DNA of 15,127 nucleotides from an uncultured Lachnospiraceae bacterium (GTDB taxonomy: Bacteria > Bacillota > Clostridia > Lachnospirales > Lachnospiraceae). Positions 6,609 through 14,568 of this stretch are shown here, piece by piece. The stretch is from the NCBI GenBank assembly GCA_947178465.1, contig CAMWYL010000037.1:1-15127 (forward strand). The letters are read 5' to 3'. A model generated the notes under the pieces. The model saw only the letters and a list, made by a program, of their open reading frames with translations. It was not told the DNA's origin and did no database searches. The number at the start of each line of letters is the position of its first letter. Positions within the stretch are counted from its first letter, which is position 1. A program made the position numbers and the translations under genes.

Positions 6609-8819
6609 TTATATATCCAACCCCGCAAACTGCTCCTGCAGCATATAATATCCCTTCCGCAGTCGTTCAAAATACGGATAATAATCCCAATTATCCCACT
6701 GATATTTTGCAAGCTCTATCCGGCCGCCTTCCTCTGCGGAAAGCCCGATCCAGATTCCATCCACCTTGATGCCCGAGAAATATTTATTCTTCCAGAAATC
6801 ATTCTCAATCTCCTTGGTAGACGGATCCCTGAAATTCAGCAGCAGCCACGGAATGCGTATTTCCAATATGTCTCCCTTGTAATAATAATCGGCAAGAGAA
6901 TTATACTCTGACGAATCATAATCGCTGATTCCGAATACAAGATGCCCCGACTCAAACTTCTGAAGCGGAATAATCTCAACCCTGTCCTGAAGCACCAGCT
7001 CCCGCTCCAGCAGATGAAAAATCGGCTGGAACAGCGCATTATTCGGATCCCGTATCTCTGACGTCGTCTGAATATCGTTATCATATTTATCATATTCATA
7101 TTGATATCGGTCATAATAGCTCTGAACCAGCAGACGCGAATTCTCTTTTCCGTCCACCACAAGGACAAAATCGGCCGCGCGGTCCAGCGTGCTGTCCTCG
7201 TACACCTCGCTGCCTGATTTCGGCGTAATGTCAAAGGGAAGCAAAAGCTTCTGTGCATCATAATCCGCACCCTTCTTATCTACCATAAGATACAGCCAGG
7301 CGCAGTCATGCTTCACCGACAGGGTCATACCCTCCGTCTCAAGCAGGATATCCTCCGGTCCCCACTCCGACGCATTCCCGTCTATCACCACAACCTCCTG
7401 TGATTCTCCCGGGATAAAATCAAGCACGCCAAAATGCTGTTCACAGGTCATCACGTCATACCAGTACGCCCTGCGGTTCACATTCGTATGGTTTTCCGTA
7501 TTCCAAGTCCGCTTGAACCATTCATCCTGCCATGTAAATACCAGCCCGCCGGCATACCCCGTATCGTAAATGTCCTGCATCATGGATACCAGCATCTCTC
7601 CCTGCTCTTCCTCTGTATGGTTGCCCTGATCAAATCCCGTATATGGATTGGCATGGGTCACGCCCCTCGATGCCGGGACACCGAATTCCGCAACCAACAC
7701 CGGCATATCATGGAGCACGATCAAATCCTCAAGATATGCCTTATAGGTATTGACCTTGCCGTCCTCATCCCGATAGTCTGAGTATTCCTTCTCCGTGTAC
7801 ATAAAGTTCGGATAATACGGATAAATATGGTAGGAGGCAAACAGCCCGCATTGAAACGCATCCGTTGCCTTCAGGTTCTGCATATTCAGGTCAACGAGAT
7901 ACTCCTCGTCCATCGTCTCACTCGGATGCTCAAGCACATCCGCCGTCGGCCAGTTGGAATAGCTGACGGGACGCTGCATCTGATAGTTATCCATCTCATA
8001 GGAAATGATATAGTCTCCCGTCTGCGCCCAGAATACCTCGAACGCCTCCACGTTTTCCACGCTGATATAGTTTCCCTTATAGGTCGTGACATCCGGATGG
8101 TTGTCATTGGTTGTGGATACAAAATTCGCGTCCGACTCAATTCCCAATATCCACCCGATTACATAAGGGGAAATATCATAGATATAGGTACCTGACGCTT
8201 TTCCCGCAACCGGAGCAATCGTACAATTCCCGTGAATCAAATCCACGAGCTCCTCCATATCCTGATACAGATAGTTCTGCAGCTGCTCATCATAGGCATC
8301 CGCACTCTCCAACAGCCGTGTCTCATCATACCATGTTCCCTGAAACAGATACAGCGGCTTGTCGGCCGTGCGGTTGTATCTGTAAAACGCTTCGTAAAAC
8401 GCCGGCGGCTGGACGGTATACACACGGATACAGTTCGCATTCATCTCGGCAATCTGGCGAAACCACCGCGCATACTCCTCCTTGGAAATCGCAGTCTCCC
8501 CCGGGAAATACCCCGGCTTTCCAAGACCCAGATTCACGCCCTTTACATAAATATCCTCAAACTCCGATCCGTTATATACACTCAGGTATTTTCCCTGCGC
8601 TTTGAAATAATACTGCGCGCCGTCCTCGGTATACGGCTCCGGCGGTTCGTTTTCCGGCAGCGGCTTTACCTCCTCCGGAAGCTCTCTCGTCAGCTCACTC
8701 TCCGTCACCGCTTCCCCCGACAGGTGCGCCCCGAAGCTGCTCTCACAGCCTGTCAGCAAAACCGCTGCAGACACCAAAAGGCTTATTACCCGAAGTTTTG
8801 TCCCATTTATTATTCTCAT
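6609..8819 (-). CDS. lipoprotein with GH-A type glycoside hydrolase-like barrel and CBM9-like C-terminal domain
   Basis: A 736-residue surface lipoprotein. ATG 8819-8817 was chosen because GGAGG lies 8 bases upstream; the earlier in-frame start at 8849 has none. The signal ends in a lipobox LLTGC with Cys25. An acidic Pro-rich linker follows (LPEEVKPLPENEPPEPY). A TIM barrel starts at IYVKGVNLGLGKPGYFPGE and ANCIRVYTVQPPAFYEAF. GWILGIESD (Glu228, after strand 4) and PVLVAEFGVPASRG (Glu378, after strand 7) fit the acid/base and nucleophile positions of clan GH-A, so the enzyme may be active on a beta-glycan. From about residue 478, VVVIDGNASEWGPED begins a beta-rich region like CBM9-type domains that follow such enzymes. 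The family number and substrate cannot be fixed by eye. It could be a transglycosidase or a hydrolase of self polysaccharide. It has its own promoter just upstream and follows the amidase/deacetylase gene. Confidence 0.8.
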   Translation of the reverse strand: MRIINGTKLRVISLLVSAAVLLTGCESSFGAHLSGEAVTESELTRELPEEVKPLPENEPPEPYTEDGAQYYFKAQGKYLSVYNGSEFEDIYVKGVNLGLGKPGYFPGETAISKEEYARWFRQIAEMNANCIRVYTVQPPAFYEAFYRYNRTADKPLYLFQGTWYDETRLLESADAYDEQLQNYLYQDMEELVDLIHGNCTIAPVAGKASGTYIYDISPYVIGWILGIESDANFVSTTNDNHPDVTTYKGNYISVENVEAFEVFWAQTGDYIISYEMDNYQMQRPVSYSNWPTADVLEHPSETMDEEYLVDLNMQNLKATDAFQCGLFASYHIYPYYPNFMYTEKEYSDYRDEDGKVNTYKAYLEDLIVLHDMPVLVAEFGVPASRGVTHANPYTGFDQGNHTEEEQGEMLVSMMQDIYDTGYAGGLVFTWQDEWFKRTWNTENHTNVNRRAYWYDVMTCEQHFGVLDFIPGESQEVVVIDGNASEWGPEDILLETEGMTLSVKHDCAWLYLMVDKKGADYDAQKLLLPFDITPKSGSEVYEDSTLDRAADFVLVVDGKENSRLLVQSYYDRYQYEYDKYDNDIQTTSEIRDPNNALFQPIFHLLERELVLQDRVEIIPLQKFESGHLVFGISDYDSSEYNSLADYYYKGDILEIRIPWLLLNFRDPSTKEIENDFWKNKYFSGIKVDGIWIGLSAEEGGRIELAKYQWDNWDYYPYFERLRKGYYMLQEQFAGLDI

Positions 8820-8853
8820 TGGCATCCCCTCCAATACTCTCCCTATCATTTTA

Positions 8854-8883
8854 ATTCTAATGACAGAAGTACCCTATTGTCAA
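8854..8883 (-). promoter_or_regulatory. sigma-A promoter of the glycoside-hydrolase lipoprotein gene
   Basis: TTGACA (8878-8883), 18-base spacer, TAGAAT (8854-8859) on the minus strand, inside the 88-base gap between the amidase/deacetylase stop (8908) and the ATG at 8819. No terminator was seen in this gap, so read-through from the upstream gene is also possible. Confidence 0.65.
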
Positions 8884-8907
8884 GGAATTCACTGCAATAT
8901 CTTCTGT

Positions 8908-10371
8908 TTAAAACCGGATCGGCTCTACCTCCTCTGTCAGTACCTTCATCTCGTATTCCGGCAGACGGTCAAGCAGCTCATCCAGACAGATGCCCGTACT
9001 GTATACAACGTCATGCGCAAGCATAATAACCCTTTTGCGTCCCAATGTCGTCTCAACGCCGTTTGCAATCAGCTTCTCCGGGGTCGGATTTGACACCGCA
9101 TCCTCAAGGCTTGCGTTCCAATCATAATAGATATATCCACGCGCCGTCATTTCCTCAATGATATCCTTATATACATTCTTATTATAAGCGTTAATGCTGC
9201 CGCCCGGAAAGCGAAAGATATTGACCTCAACGCCCGTCACCTCATAAATCGTCTGCCTGGCCTTCTCAAAATCCTGCACATAACTTTCCACGCTCTGATA
9301 GAGCGTTCTATAATCATGATTATTGCAGTGAATCCCCAGAGCATGCCCCTCAGCTACGATTCTCTTTACCATTTCCGGATACTTCTCAACGCTCTCCCCC
9401 ACAAGAAAAAACGTTGCCTTGATATCCCGCTCCTTTAACACATCCAAAACCCTTCCGGTATTTTCCTCGGAAGGGCCATCATCAAAGGTAAGGTACATTG
9501 TTTTCGGATGAAAATAATATTCCACTGCCTGCACAATTCCCGTGGCAACCTGTTCCTGATATTCCGCCGAAACCAGCTTTGCACACTCCTCCGCGTTGGT
9601 CAGGAACCCTGCTTCTATCAGACACGCCGGCATGGTCGTGCTTCCCGTCACATGGAACTCCGCGTTGCCGCGCAGCTCCCGCTCCACAGCGCCCGTGCTT
9701 TTCGCCGTCTGCTGCTGTACCAGCTGTGCAAGCCGTTCATTATCGCGCTGTGTGTCTGATCCCTCAAACCAGACCTCCATACCGCGCACTCCGACATCCT
9801 CCGAGGAATTCTGATGAATGCTGATATAGATATCCGCATAACTCGCGTTCGCCAGCTTTACCCGATCCTCCTTTGTTATGTAGGTATCCTCCTCACGCGC
9901 CATAATCACCTGATAACCCATGCTCTCCAGCCTCTCCTGCACCAGCTTGGCAATGGCAAGGTTTATCGTCTTTTCCTGTATGTCTCCTACTGCACAGCCG
10001 GCATCCGCGCCGCCGTGTCCCGCATCCACAAAGATTATCGGAACGCCGGGAATTTTTTCAAACGACTCCGGCACTGAAATATCAGTGAGTACATTGTTCT
10101 CCAAAACCATTTTGCCGGAAAGCAGCTGCTTTGCCATCATTTCCTGCGGCTGTCCGATTCCTGTCGAAGGCGCCTGCACCTGCTCCACGATACCTGACAT
10201 CTCAAATACACGGAGTACAAATACCTCGACCGCATCCGCGTGAAAAACCAGAAGACTTGCAACCGCGGCCGCAAGCAGCGCCACCACGCAGGCCTTCCAT
10301 ACCGCTGCCCTTCTCCTCCTCATATCATATTGCTGTCTGTATCTCCCACAGTAAACATATCCTTGGTACAT
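8908..10371 (-). CDS. membrane-anchored N-acetylmuramoyl-L-alanine amidase / polysaccharide deacetylase fusion
   Basis: A 487-residue, two-enzyme wall protein. It has a basic N-terminus (RRRRAAVWK), then one membrane segment at residues 26-43. Residues about 110-287 are an Amidase_3 domain with zinc ligands H119 (VDAGHGGADAG), E133 and H186 (SIHQN) and catalytic E253 (LIEAGFLTN). It should cut the amide between MurNAc and L-Ala. Residues about 291-487 are a NodB-type deacetylase: D297 and D298 (TFDDGP), H348 and H352 (HCNNH), R387 and P389 (FRFPGG), and H453 (LAHD). It would remove acetyl groups from peptidoglycan or another polymer. All key residues of both domains are present. ATG 10371 has AGGAG 9 bases upstream; Met17 is a less likely start. 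Its promoter overlaps the hairpin at 10414-10452. It lies just downstream of a two-component operon. Confidence 0.92.
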   Translation of the reverse strand: MYQGYVYCGRYRQQYDMRRRRAAVWKACVVALLAAAVASLLVFHADAVEVFVLRVFEMSGIVEQVQAPSTGIGQPQEMMAKQLLSGKMVLENNVLTDISVPESFEKIPGVPIIFVDAGHGGADAGCAVGDIQEKTINLAIAKLVQERLESMGYQVIMAREEDTYITKEDRVKLANASYADIYISIHQNSSEDVGVRGMEVWFEGSDTQRDNERLAQLVQQQTAKSTGAVERELRGNAEFHVTGSTTMPACLIEAGFLTNAEECAKLVSAEYQEQVATGIVQAVEYYFHPKTMYLTFDDGPSEENTGRVLDVLKERDIKATFFLVGESVEKYPEMVKRIVAEGHALGIHCNNHDYRTLYQSVESYVQDFEKARQTIYEVTGVEVNIFRFPGGSINAYNKNVYKDIIEEMTARGYIYYDWNASLEDAVSNPTPEKLIANGVETTLGRKRVIMLAHDVVYSTGICLDELLDRLPEYEMKVLTEEVEPIRF

Positions 10372-10406
10372 CGTATGACGCTCCTCTCCCGCAATTTCTT
10401 TTTATA

Positions 10407-10452
10407 TGAAAAACCTCTCATGTAATCCGTTATCATAAGATTACATGAGAGG
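10407..10452 (-). terminator. intrinsic terminator of the two-component operon
   Basis: On the minus strand a perfect 14-bp stem (CCTCTCATGTAATC at 10452-10439 in transcription order, its complement at 10427-10414) with an 11-base loop, followed by TTTTTCAT. It lies about 60 bases past the stop at 10512 and should end the operon transcript. Confidence 0.85.
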
Positions 10453-10460
10453 TGCATCAA
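10432..10460 (-). promoter_or_regulatory. likely promoter of the amidase/deacetylase gene, overlapping the terminator hairpin
   Basis: TTGATG (10455-10460), 17-base spacer, TATGAT (10432-10437) on the minus strand. The -10 lies in the hairpin loop and the predicted start, near 10425, lies within the second arm. A new transcript would therefore not fold the terminator. Confidence 0.5.
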
Positions 10461-10515
10461 AGTAGCATCATTTCTGTATCATTTTCCCATCATTTTTGCA
10501 TCATTTTTGCATCAT
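10461..10515 (-). repeat. five degenerate 11-bp tandem repeats
   Basis: Read on the minus strand from 10515: ATGATGCAAAA, ATGATGCAAAA, ATGATGGGAAA, ATGATACAGAA, ATGATGCTACT. Two units are identical and all five begin ATGAT. The first unit contains the TGA stop of the 10512-11342 gene. A related TTGATGC follows and supplies the -35 of the next promoter. Confidence 0.8.
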
Positions 10516-11342
10516 CTCGAGATTTTGAGGAACAGCTCATTGATTCCCTCGTAAAACCCAACCGTCACAATGGTACGCTCATCTCCCATCCCGGGGAATA
10601 CATACTTTTTGAAATAAGGCGTGTTCTCCAACAGGGGATTGTCCGATTCATATGCGGCCGGACTCGACAGCCCCATATAGCCTGCCCACGCCTCCACAAG
10701 CGCATCGGCGTCAATATCGTCCCACAACAGCGTCGTCCTCGCATAGAATTCATAAATTTTTCCGTTGTCGGCGTCAATATAGGCGTCAATCAGGCGGTTC
10801 TCCTTGTTTGCATTCTTCTGGCTGTTCGACAGACTCATCTTCCAGACTGCCACATTATTTCTCGGCTCAAGCACATCAATCGCCGAATAGAGCGTTGCAT
10901 CATACGAAGCTGCCTTGACCTCCTTAACCTCATCCGGCAGGATCCCCGCCTCCTTTAACAGTACCAGACCGGCATTACAGGTCTCATATATCTGTTCGTC
11001 CGTAATCTCCTGACCCGAAGGCCCCTTGTAATTTACAACAAACGCATAAGAGCCCTCCAAATCCTGAAAATCCAACTCCGTGCTCTCTACCCGCGTCAGA
11101 GCGTTCTGCTCACTCTCGGGAAGATTCTGGCTGCTCAGACATCGTGAAAGAATATAGAGCTTCTCGTCGGCATTCAACTGATAACGGTAGCCCTCTCCGG
11201 CCTTCTCCACCTTTTCCCCGTGAATGACCTCCAGTATCCCTTTGTCCTTATACTGTGCAAGCGCCTCCGGACCCCAGACGGACAAAACCATGACCAGCAC
11301 TACAGCCAGAAGGATTACGACAATCTTTATCCTGTTTTTCAT
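10512..11342 (-). CDS. single-pass membrane protein of the two-component operon, PepSY/YycI-like layout
   Basis: A 276-residue protein of no recognised family. Residues 5-23 (IKIVVILLAVVLVMVLSVW) are one membrane anchor, and the rest (about 250 residues) should face outside. The sequence AYIDADNGKIYEFYARTTL late in the protein resembles the closing strands of PepSY-type domains. The earlier segment GEGYRYQLNADEKLYILSRC does not match anything I recognise. Its ATG is 5 bases after the stop of the histidine kinase gene and its ribosome site (AGGGG, 13 bases upstream) lies inside that gene, so it is translationally linked to the kinase. The layout of kinase followed by an anchored extracellular protein recalls YycH/YycI, which restrain WalK in Bacilli. 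A similar role here is inference. A strong terminator follows. Confidence 0.75.
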   Translation of the reverse strand: MKNRIKIVVILLAVVLVMVLSVWGPEALAQYKDKGILEVIHGEKVEKAGEGYRYQLNADEKLYILSRCLSSQNLPESEQNALTRVESTELDFQDLEGSYAFVVNYKGPSGQEITDEQIYETCNAGLVLLKEAGILPDEVKEVKAASYDATLYSAIDVLEPRNNVAVWKMSLSNSQKNANKENRLIDAYIDADNGKIYEFYARTTLLWDDIDADALVEAWAGYMGLSSPAAYESDNPLLENTPYFKKYVFPGMGDERTIVTVGFYEGINELFLKISR

Positions 11343-11347
11343 TTGTA

Positions 11348-12778
11348 CTACTGTACCCCTTTCTCCGTCTGTACATCCTCACCCGCAATCGGAAGGACAA
11401 ACCAAAAGCAGGAGCCCTCTCCCTCCGTGCTCTCTATTCCCAACTCACTGTGATGTATTTTTAAAATCTCCGCGCACAGGGCAAGACCAAGCCCCGCCCC
11501 GTTCTTGCTTCGCGCACGGGATTTATCCACCATATAAAAAGCCTTTGTGATCTTATGCAGTTCCTTCTGCGGAATGCCGATGCCATAGTCCCTGACCGCA
11601 AAACAGTAGCCCTCCTCCGCGATATAACCGCTTACCTCGATAACGCCACCCTCCTCCGAGGCCTTACACGCATTGTCGATCAGATTGACCAACACCGTCT
11701 TGATCAGATTAACCTCCACCATAAGCTCCTGTGCATCATAGGAAAATCGGATTTCCACATCCTTACGGTCGGCATACAACTCCTCGAGATACCCGAAAAT
11801 CTCCTCAGCCGGAACCCGATGCAGCACCGCCTCATTCTTTCCCGTTACAATGATATCCAACAGGCGCAGTGACATCGCCTCGAGACGCTTCCCCTCCGTG
11901 TAAATATAGTTGGCCGACATAAAGCTTTTCTCCTCGTCAAGCTTATGCGAGCGCAGCATATCCGCATAGCCGATAATCGCCGTCAGCGGCGTTTTCAACT
12001 CATGTGCAAAGGCTCCCATAAATTCTTCCTTTGCGTCGATCTCCTCCTCAAGCTTCTCAATATTCTGTTCCAGCGCGTTTGCCATGTAATTAAAAGCCCG
12101 CGTCAGCTGCCCCAGCTCGTCCCTGCTGACCTGTCTGGCGCGATAGGCATAATCTCCCTCCGCCATGCGCTTTGTCGCACGCGTCAACAGACGAATCGGC
12201 TTTGTCAGGAAAGACGCGATCAGATGCATGATAACCGTACCGATCAACAGCATAATGAGCGTTACCCGCCGATATAAAGAGAAGCCAAGCTGCCTCTGCG
12301 TAAAGACCTCGGAAACATCCCGCATTGTCTCCAAATAAAGGATACGGTCGAGAACATTCACCATAACGCTTGTATGAATATAATACTTCTCTCCCGACAC
12401 GATTACCCGATACAGCTTCGTCTCCTCATCCGTCTGCCCAAGCAGTGCCTCATTCGCCGCGAAGCCGTCACTGACATACAGCACGTTCTTCTCCTCGTCC
12501 GAAATACGCAACAGTCTTCTGGCGCTCTGTCCGCCGGTCTCCAGATTGGACGCAATCTCCTCCACCGTACTGTCCGGCAGCACATTGTATCTGGTCGGCA
12601 CATTCAAGGCGGCCGTCTCAAACGCAAAGCTTAAAATGCTGCTCTCATCCATTGCCTGCCCCACCTCTCTCTCCAAAGAGGTCTCAAACACATAATTGAC
12701 AAAATAAAAGCCGCTGAAGCCCAATGCCAACGCCATAACAATAATTGTTGATAAGAGTAACTTGTAGGAAAACTTCAT
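11348..12778 (-). CDS. sensor histidine kinase (HAMP, HisKA, HATPase)
   Basis: A 476-residue membrane sensor. TM1 is at about residues 7-28, an extracytoplasmic sensor region at about 30-171, TM2 at 172-191, and a HAMP linker at about 192-244. The phosphoacceptor H259 sits in FAHELKTPLTAIIGYADML. ATP-binding domain: N box NLIDNACKA (365-373), D397 in DYGIGIP, and the G2 loop NGAGLGLAL (426-434). All catalytic motifs are intact. Its ATG overlaps the response regulator stop as ATGA (12775-12778), so the two are translationally coupled and are partners. The signal it senses is unknown. The secreted FG-GAP-like protein and the anchored 276-residue protein encoded on either side are candidates for input or modulation. 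Confidence 0.95.
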   Translation of the reverse strand: MKFSYKLLLSTIIVMALALGFSGFYFVNYVFETSLEREVGQAMDESSILSFAFETAALNVPTRYNVLPDSTVEEIASNLETGGQSARRLLRISDEEKNVLYVSDGFAANEALLGQTDEETKLYRVIVSGEKYYIHTSVMVNVLDRILYLETMRDVSEVFTQRQLGFSLYRRVTLIMLLIGTVIMHLIASFLTKPIRLLTRATKRMAEGDYAYRARQVSRDELGQLTRAFNYMANALEQNIEKLEEEIDAKEEFMGAFAHELKTPLTAIIGYADMLRSHKLDEEKSFMSANYIYTEGKRLEAMSLRLLDIIVTGKNEAVLHRVPAEEIFGYLEELYADRKDVEIRFSYDAQELMVEVNLIKTVLVNLIDNACKASEEGGVIEVSGYIAEEGYCFAVRDYGIGIPQKELHKITKAFYMVDKSRARSKNGAGLGLALCAEILKIHHSELGIESTEGEGSCFWFVLPIAGEDVQTEKGVQ

Positions 12779-13434
12779 CGCGGTACCTCTAGGCGGTAGC
12801 CGACCTTATACACCGCTACCAGATTTTGTTCCCAGCCCAGCTTCCTTCTTAACCGCTGTACATGCAAATCCAAGGTACGGCTGTCCCCGTAGTACGCTTC
12901 CTCCCATACCTTCTCATACAGCGTTTCCCGAAACAGCGCTATATTTTTATTCTTCATAAACAGAACCAGCAATCCGAATTCCTTATTCGTAAGCTCCACA
13001 ATCCGTCCTGCCTTCGTGACACGGTGCTCCTCCATATCGACTACGACATCTCCTACCGTCAGACGCTGCTCTGCCTTATTGTACCGGCGCAGCACCGCCT
13101 CCACCCGTGCGACCAATTCCACAACCTCAAAGGGCTTCACAAGATAGTCATCGGCGCCCAGCTTCAGCCCCTTTACCCTGTCCTTTACCTCGTACTTTGC
13201 CGTGATGAAGATTACGGGAATCCCAAGAGGACGTATGTAATCAATCACCTCATACCCGTCAGCCCCCGGGAGCATAATATCCAACAGAATCAGGTCAAAT
13301 TCTTCATTCTCTATCTTGCGGATGGCCTCCAAGCCATCCTGAACCGATACGCAGTGATATCCCACGGAGGACAGATTCAGGTCTATCAAATCACAAATCG
13401 GTTTTTCGTCGTCCACGATCAGTATTTTAATCAT
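12775..13434 (-). CDS. OmpR/PhoB-family response regulator
   Basis: A 219-residue regulator. The receiver domain (1-118) has acidic D8 and D9, phospho-acceptor D52 (LILLDIMLPG), T78 and K100 (VKPFE). The winged-helix domain (about 122-219) shows ELTNKEFGLLVLFMKN, SRTLDLHVQRLRRKLG and VYKVGYRLEVPR, all standard for OmpR/PhoB proteins. It binds DNA once phosphorylated by the histidine kinase encoded next. Its ATG (13434-13432) lies inside the last codons of the upstream gene (8-bp overlap) and its stop overlaps the kinase start, so three proteins are made in a coupled way. Targets probably include this operon or the wall enzymes downstream, which is inference. Confidence 0.95.
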   Translation of the reverse strand: MIKILIVDDEKPICDLIDLNLSSVGYHCVSVQDGLEAIRKIENEEFDLILLDIMLPGADGYEVIDYIRPLGIPVIFITAKYEVKDRVKGLKLGADDYLVKPFEVVELVARVEAVLRRYNKAEQRLTVGDVVVDMEEHRVTKAGRIVELTNKEFGLLVLFMKNKNIALFRETLYEKVWEEAYYGDSRTLDLHVQRLRRKLGWEQNLVAVYKVGYRLEVPR

Positions 13435-14536
13435 TTTCCGATTTCCACCCCCAATAGGCTCTCGCTTTCTCTACAAGCGCCTCCATCGTATCCTCGTCGC
13501 TGCACTGATAGTTATTGTGAATTTCCGTGTCCACGGAGAACCCGTTTGTCCGCTGATAGTAAATCGAATAATCGCTTACCACCACCAGCTGTCCGATAGC
13601 ATCCGCGTAGCTGTACCGCGCCAGCACCACAATGTCCTTCAGACCGTCGCCGTCAATATCCCGGCAGTTGATTCCCTTCAATGCATACAGATTGTCATAG
13701 TCTCCCATCGGCTGCAGACAGGACAGAATATTGCCCTGCTCATTGACCAGATAAATCATAAAAATATCATACGTGGCAAGGCGGTATACTCCCGGCACTA
13801 CCTGAAGCCGTCCCAGTTTCCCAAAAGTCCGGAAATGGCACTGCTCTGTTATAATCTGAAATTGATTGCGCAGCAGCTCGTCCAGCGTTGTTGCCGTGTA
13901 CAAAAATTCCGTGGAGTAGCCGTCCCGCACAAACGCGGTGATGGACTCCGCGCCCTTATTCATCCCAAATCGATTAATCTTATCCGCGATTCGATAATCC
14001 CGATAAAAGCCGGTTCCTGCCTTGTCCTGAAACAGCACGTCCCCTACCTTATAGGGCTTGTTCGCATAAGAACCGCTCTCATTGACGCAGAAGGTAATCA
14101 GCACAACATCCATGCGTCCATCCCGGTTCAAATCCTGAAAGGAGATTGCCGCAATTGCCTTGTTGGGCTGTTTCATCTGTCCGAGAACACGGTTGTTGGT
14201 CTCCAATTGGTCCGTTTTATACAGAACCGCTCCATCCTCCTGCACAAAAAACAGCGCAAGACGACTGTAATCCCTGTCAAAGGCGGGAATCATGGATACC
14301 TCCCCGTATCCGCTCAATTCAATCGGAAAAATCTGATCCTCCACAATCTCAAAGCCGTTTGCGGCGATATCCGCACGACTTGTAATCGCCTCGAGCCGTT
14401 CCCGGTATTCCCGGTAAAGCGCACGGACACTCTCCTCTGCCCCCTCTGCCGGCAGAGGAAAGGACCAAAGCAACGAAAGCATCAGCACCGTTAAAATGAA
14501 TTTTCTCCAAATACCGCTCCGTCGAATGTGTTTCAT
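13427..14536 (-). CDS. secreted protein with two FG-GAP/VCBS-like calcium-binding loops, first gene of the two-component operon
   Basis: A 369-residue exported protein. ATG 14536-14534 was chosen (AGGAG 10 bases upstream); a TTG two codons earlier is possible but only 4 bases from that site. The signal peptide covers about residues 1-32 (basic KHIRRSGIWRK, hydrophobic FILTVLMLSLLW, then a likely cleavage after PLPAEGA). Two Asp-rich loops, DLNRDGRMD (about residue 135) and DIDGDGLKD (about residue 292), each flanked by hydrophobic strands (VVLITF, IVVLARY), fit FG-GAP/VCBS repeat blades that bind calcium. No enzyme motif was seen. The coding region overlaps the response regulator start by 8 bases, so the protein probably feeds the signalling pathway. 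The nicotinate phosphoribosyltransferase gene ends only 32 bases upstream and no clear promoter was found in between. Confidence 0.82.
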   Translation of the reverse strand: MKHIRRSGIWRKFILTVLMLSLLWSFPLPAEGAEESVRALYREYRERLEAITSRADIAANGFEIVEDQIFPIELSGYGEVSMIPAFDRDYSRLALFFVQEDGAVLYKTDQLETNNRVLGQMKQPNKAIAAISFQDLNRDGRMDVVLITFCVNESGSYANKPYKVGDVLFQDKAGTGFYRDYRIADKINRFGMNKGAESITAFVRDGYSTEFLYTATTLDELLRNQFQIITEQCHFRTFGKLGRLQVVPGVYRLATYDIFMIYLVNEQGNILSCLQPMGDYDNLYALKGINCRDIDGDGLKDIVVLARYSYADAIGQLVVVSDYSIYYQRTNGFSVDTEIHNNYQCSDEDTMEALVEKARAYWGWKSEND

Positions 14537-14568
14537 GCACAAATAACTCCTATACTGCTACCACCGTG

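Noticed and set aside
8232..9026. A 264-codon open frame on the plus strand
   Set aside because: It is antisense to the signal peptide, catalytic barrel and promoter of the lipoprotein gene and to the end of the deacetylase domain. The minus-strand genes have clear motifs and the plus-strand frame has none.
10461..10515. CRISPR array
   Set aside because: The units are 11 bp, contiguous and without spacers, so this is a simple tandem repeat.
12862..13599. A 245-codon open frame on the plus strand
   Set aside because: It is antisense to the response regulator, whose receiver and winged-helix motifs are unambiguous.
13517..14494. A 325-codon open frame on the plus strand
   Set aside because: It lies opposite the secreted FG-GAP-like gene, shows no domain and no ribosome site, and its composition mirrors the codon use of the real gene on the minus strand.
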